From contig RFOC01000077.1 in the NCBI GenBank assembly GCA_009926815.1, forward strand, positions 1-8,590: a stretch of 8,590 bases of DNA. Direction: 5' to 3'. Shown in pieces: positions 6,153 to 8,590 of this stretch. This DNA is from Planctomycetota bacterium (GTDB taxonomy: Bacteria > Planctomycetota > Phycisphaerae > Phycisphaerales > SM1A02). The position numbers were made by a program, and so were the translations under genes. Below the pieces are notes generated by a model, which was given only the letters and a program-made list of their open reading frames with translations, had not been told where the DNA came from and searched no databases. How positions within the stretch are numbered: position 1 is the first letter of the stretch; each line of letters begins with the position of its first letter.

Positions 6153-8590
6153 ATGATGCATGGAATGGCCCTTCTGGCGGTCGGATCGGCTCTGGGCGTG
6201 GCCCCGGACGTGGTGGATGTCGAATCCCGCATTCGCCTGAGCGAGGCCTGGAGCCGGGCAGCCATCCGCCTGGTGGCGGAGCCGGACACGCCCTCGGCCA
6301 CCAGTTTCGAGGGGGCCGTCGACCTGGCCCGCGAGGCGGCCGAGATGACACCCAAGGACGCCGACGGCTGGCGAGTGCTGCTGGAGATCTCGGAATCCGC
6401 CGGTGACGGCTTCCCCGAGGCCGTCGCGGCCAGTCAGGAGGCCGCGAAGAGGCTTTCCCGCTTCGAGCCGCCCGATCCGGTCATCTGGCTCTCCATGCTC
6501 ACGCAGGCGATCGAGCGACAGCGCACCCGCGAGGCCCGGGTCGCGGCCTACGAGAAGGCGCTTTCCGGAGAGTTGCGCGAGAAGCGCAGCGCCATCGACG
6601 GTCGGGCCATGGACGCGAGACTGCTGTTCGACCGTGCGCTGCTCGAGCGCCGAGCGGGCCAGATGGACGAGGCGCAGCGATCGATGCGGGAGTCGTTCCT
6701 GTGCGATCCCTCGTATCCACCGCCTGCGGAGGCCCTCGCGGGCATCGCGGCCTCCTCGAACGTTCCTCCGGCCGAGCTGGCCAAGGCCCTGGTGGCGGCC
6801 ATCGCCGCCGAACCCACCAACATCCCGAGCCTGACGTCACTGTCTCGCCTCTGCATGGCCGAGGGCCTCTATACCGAGGCCGAGAGCCTGCTGGCGATCG
6901 CCGTGAAGGCGGCTCGGAAGGACTTCGTCATCGATCGCATCGATGGACTGATCTCGGAGCGCATGCTTGCCCTGTGGGGCATGCGCCAGCACGCCAAGGC
7001 GAGTGAACTTGCCACCGAGCGTCAGGCGGAAATGGACACCGCCCTGCTGCAGCAGGCCAGCGAAGCGGCCGGAGGGGCGGCCGGGCCCGCCGCCCGCAGT
7101 CGGGGTCTGGTGGCACTGCCTTCCTCCCTCCACAGCATCCATGCGGCGCTGGCCTCCAGTGGTCAGTTGCCCGATGCCCAGCGGGCCATGCGATCGGCGA
7201 TCAGCAGCCTGGAGTCCGAGCGGTCCGCGGTGGCGGGTGATCCCGCATCGGAGTCGGCCATCGACCTGCAGCAGGCGATGCTGCATGCGACGATCGGCGA
7301 CTCCAGCAAGGTCCAGCCACTCCTGGACGCCGTGGACAAGGTGGAGCCATTGAGCGACCGGGCCAAGGCCCGTTTCTCGGGCTGGGCCAAGCTGAGGGGA
7401 ACCTTCTCCGAGGGGGCGATCGGTGATCTCGAACCGATCGCCGAACAGGACGCGGTCGCCAAGATCGGCCTTGGTCTGGCGTTGCAGGCTCTCGGTCGCA
7501 AGGAGGAGGCGGAACGGACGCTGGTGGGCGTGGTGCGGGCCAATCGTGACAACGCCTTCGGTCTCTATGCGGCGGACTGCCTCTGGCGCATCCGACCCGA
7601 ACCGGTGGAACCCTCCGCGCAGGGTCTGGCCATTCGCGAGGCGGTCAGGGGCATGCCGACCTACGTGTGGAAGCTGGCTACGGATGAAGGGCGGATGATC
7701 ACCTGCAACCTGGATCTCGATGTCGAAGGCGGGATCTTCGGCCGTCAGGCCCTGCAAGTGACGCTCTCGAACCGTTCGGGCGGCACGTTTTCACTCACCC
7801 CCACGGGTCCCATCGAGACCCGAGCGGCACTGCAGTTCGAGATCACGCCAGCCTCGCAGCCAACCACCTTCCCCTCCCCGGTGATCATCCCGATCGATCG
7901 GACGCTTCGACTGCAGCCCAACCAGACCATGAAGTTCACGGTCGACGTGGCACGAACGCCCGTGTTCGACGACTTGCTCAGTCACGCCGTCTCGGGTCTC
8001 TATGTGCGAGCCCGCATGTACACCAACTTCAGGGTCACCGAGAACGCCATGTTCCGTGGCTTCCTGGGAGCCTCGGCGGAGACCAAGGTGGTGAGCATGC
8101 CCTCCATGGAGGTCACCAAGGGCTGGATCGAGGATTCGATCAGCGAGATCACGCATCCTGATCATCCGGAGGACGTGGCCAGGCTGGTCTCCCTGGCCAT
8201 GGCCCTGGACCAGGTCGCCGAGCCCGAATCCACGTCCGGCACTACCGAGGCCGGGGAGAGGGATCGCAACCGTTTCATGGTGAAACTGGATCCCGCGGAG
8301 ATCGAGCGAGGTTGGGCCGCGGTCAATGCGGGATGGGGAAGGCTTGCACCATCGGCTCAGGCGTGGGCGCTCATGGTGCTGCCTGCCACGCGTCTGGCGG
8401 CCTTGAAGCCCATGCTGGAACAGGCCCGGGCCTCGACCGATCCAGCGATCCGCACCAGCCTCATGCTCCGTTGGATCGAGTCGCCCGCGGATTCCCTGCT
8501 GGATGCGGCGATCGCCGATGCCGCGCAGAAGTCCAGCGTCGCGTCGACCACGGCCGACGGAAAGGAAGCCCAGGACAGGCAGGCGGCCTC
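6153..8590 (+). CDS. Large TPR-containing protein with a beta-rich middle domain; 3' end cut by the window edge
   Basis: This frame has no stop from 6153 to the window end (812 codons plus two bases), so it is a 3'-truncated gene and the longest here. A TGA at 6150-6152 directly precedes the first ATG, so the start is 6153, 6156 or 6165. The N-terminus (MALLAVGSALGVA) could be a weak signal peptide cut before PDVV, but it lacks Lys/Arg. Residues 25-490 are helical with TPR-like units: LLFDRALLERRAGQMDEAQ (about 157-175), SLTSLSRLCMAEGLYTEAES (226-245), SSLHSIHAALASSGQLPDAQ (324-343) and GLGLALQALGRKEEAERTL (438-456). A Gly/Ala linker lies near 298-312. From about 505 to 650 the sequence becomes beta-rich (NLDLDVEGGIFGRQALQVTL; TLRLQPNQTMKFTVDV), probably a beta-sandwich. 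A second helical region (650-812) follows. TPRs usually mediate protein contacts. The overall function is unknown to me. It is divergent from the secreted-protein gene. Confidence 0.85.
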   Translation, partial: MMHGMALLAVGSALGVAPDVVDVESRIRLSEAWSRAAIRLVAEPDTPSATSFEGAVDLAREAAEMTPKDADGWRVLLEISESAGDGFPEAVAASQEAAKRLSRFEPPDPVIWLSMLTQAIERQRTREARVAAYEKALSGELREKRSAIDGRAMDARLLFDRALLERRAGQMDEAQRSMRESFLCDPSYPPPAEALAGIAASSNVPPAELAKALVAAIAAEPTNIPSLTSLSRLCMAEGLYTEAESLLAIAVKAARKDFVIDRIDGLISERMLALWGMRQHAKASELATERQAEMDTALLQQASEAAGGAAGPAARSRGLVALPSSLHSIHAALASSGQLPDAQRAMRSAISSLESERSAVAGDPASESAIDLQQAMLHATIGDSSKVQPLLDAVDKVEPLSDRAKARFSGWAKLRGTFSEGAIGDLEPIAEQDAVAKIGLGLALQALGRKEEAERTLVGVVRANRDNAFGLYAADCLWRIRPEPVEPSAQGLAIREAVRGMPTYVWKLATDEGRMITCNLDLDVEGGIFGRQALQVTLSNRSGGTFSLTPTGPIETRAALQFEITPASQPTTFPSPVIIPIDRTLRLQPNQTMKFTVDVARTPVFDDLLSHAVSGLYVRARMYTNFRVTENAMFRGFLGASAETKVVSMPSMEVTKGWIEDSISEITHPDHPEDVARLVSLAMALDQVAEPESTSGTTEAGERDRNRFMVKLDPAEIERGWAAVNAGWGRLAPSAQAWALMVLPATRLAALKPMLEQARASTDPAIRTSLMLRWIESPADSLLDAAIADAAQKSSVASTTADGKEAQDRQAA

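Noticed and set aside
6837..7757. A 306-codon minus-strand open frame opposite the TPR gene
   Set aside because: It lies entirely inside the continuous + strand frame 6153-8590, which has TPR-like units, while this product is Gly/Arg/His-rich and has no family features.

Overview
The window is gene-dense, GC-rich bacterial DNA with six protein-coding genes on alternating strands, almost no intergenic space and no RNA gene, mobile element or CRISPR array that I can see. The very high GC at third codon positions, the lack of clear Shine-Dalgarno sites before most starts, the small lipoprotein with a YDRAF...GxIETEP...EPWR pattern, and the large TPR/beta-sandwich protein suggest a member of the Planctomycetota, perhaps Phycisphaerae. 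That assignment comes from gene style only, not from a marker gene.

From left to right: (1) the 3' part of a + strand ABC-2 type permease built from two homologous halves (2-1666, start outside the window). (2) A - strand lipoprotein of unknown function (1629-2345) whose 3' end overlaps the permease tail-to-tail by 38 bp. (3) A + strand oligopeptide permease of the OppB family (2386-3345), divergent from the lipoprotein gene. (4) A - strand OppA-like solute-binding protein (3373-5133), convergent with oppB and 27 bp away. (5) A - strand secreted alpha-helical protein that I do not recognise (5155-6087), 21 bp upstream of gene 4 and probably co-transcribed with it. (6) A + strand TPR protein with a beta-rich middle and helical C-terminus (6153-8590), which runs off the right edge with no stop and has at least 812 codons.

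OppB and the OppA-like protein belong functionally to one kind of system, oligopeptide uptake: the binding protein captures peptide outside the cytoplasmic membrane and OppB forms half of the channel. The second permease (OppC) and the ATPases (OppD/F) are absent here, and the two genes face each other rather than forming an operon. The ABC-2 permease belongs to a different transporter class, and its ATPase is also not in the window. The 65-bp gap between genes 5 and 6 carries promoter-like elements on both strands placed so close to the start codons that both transcripts may be nearly leaderless.

I see no clearly new defence, mobile or RNA-based system. The most open questions are the unrecognised secreted protein paired with the binding protein, the architecture of the large TPR protein, and the scattered Opp genes. 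Every stretch outside the genes is shorter than 70 bp.
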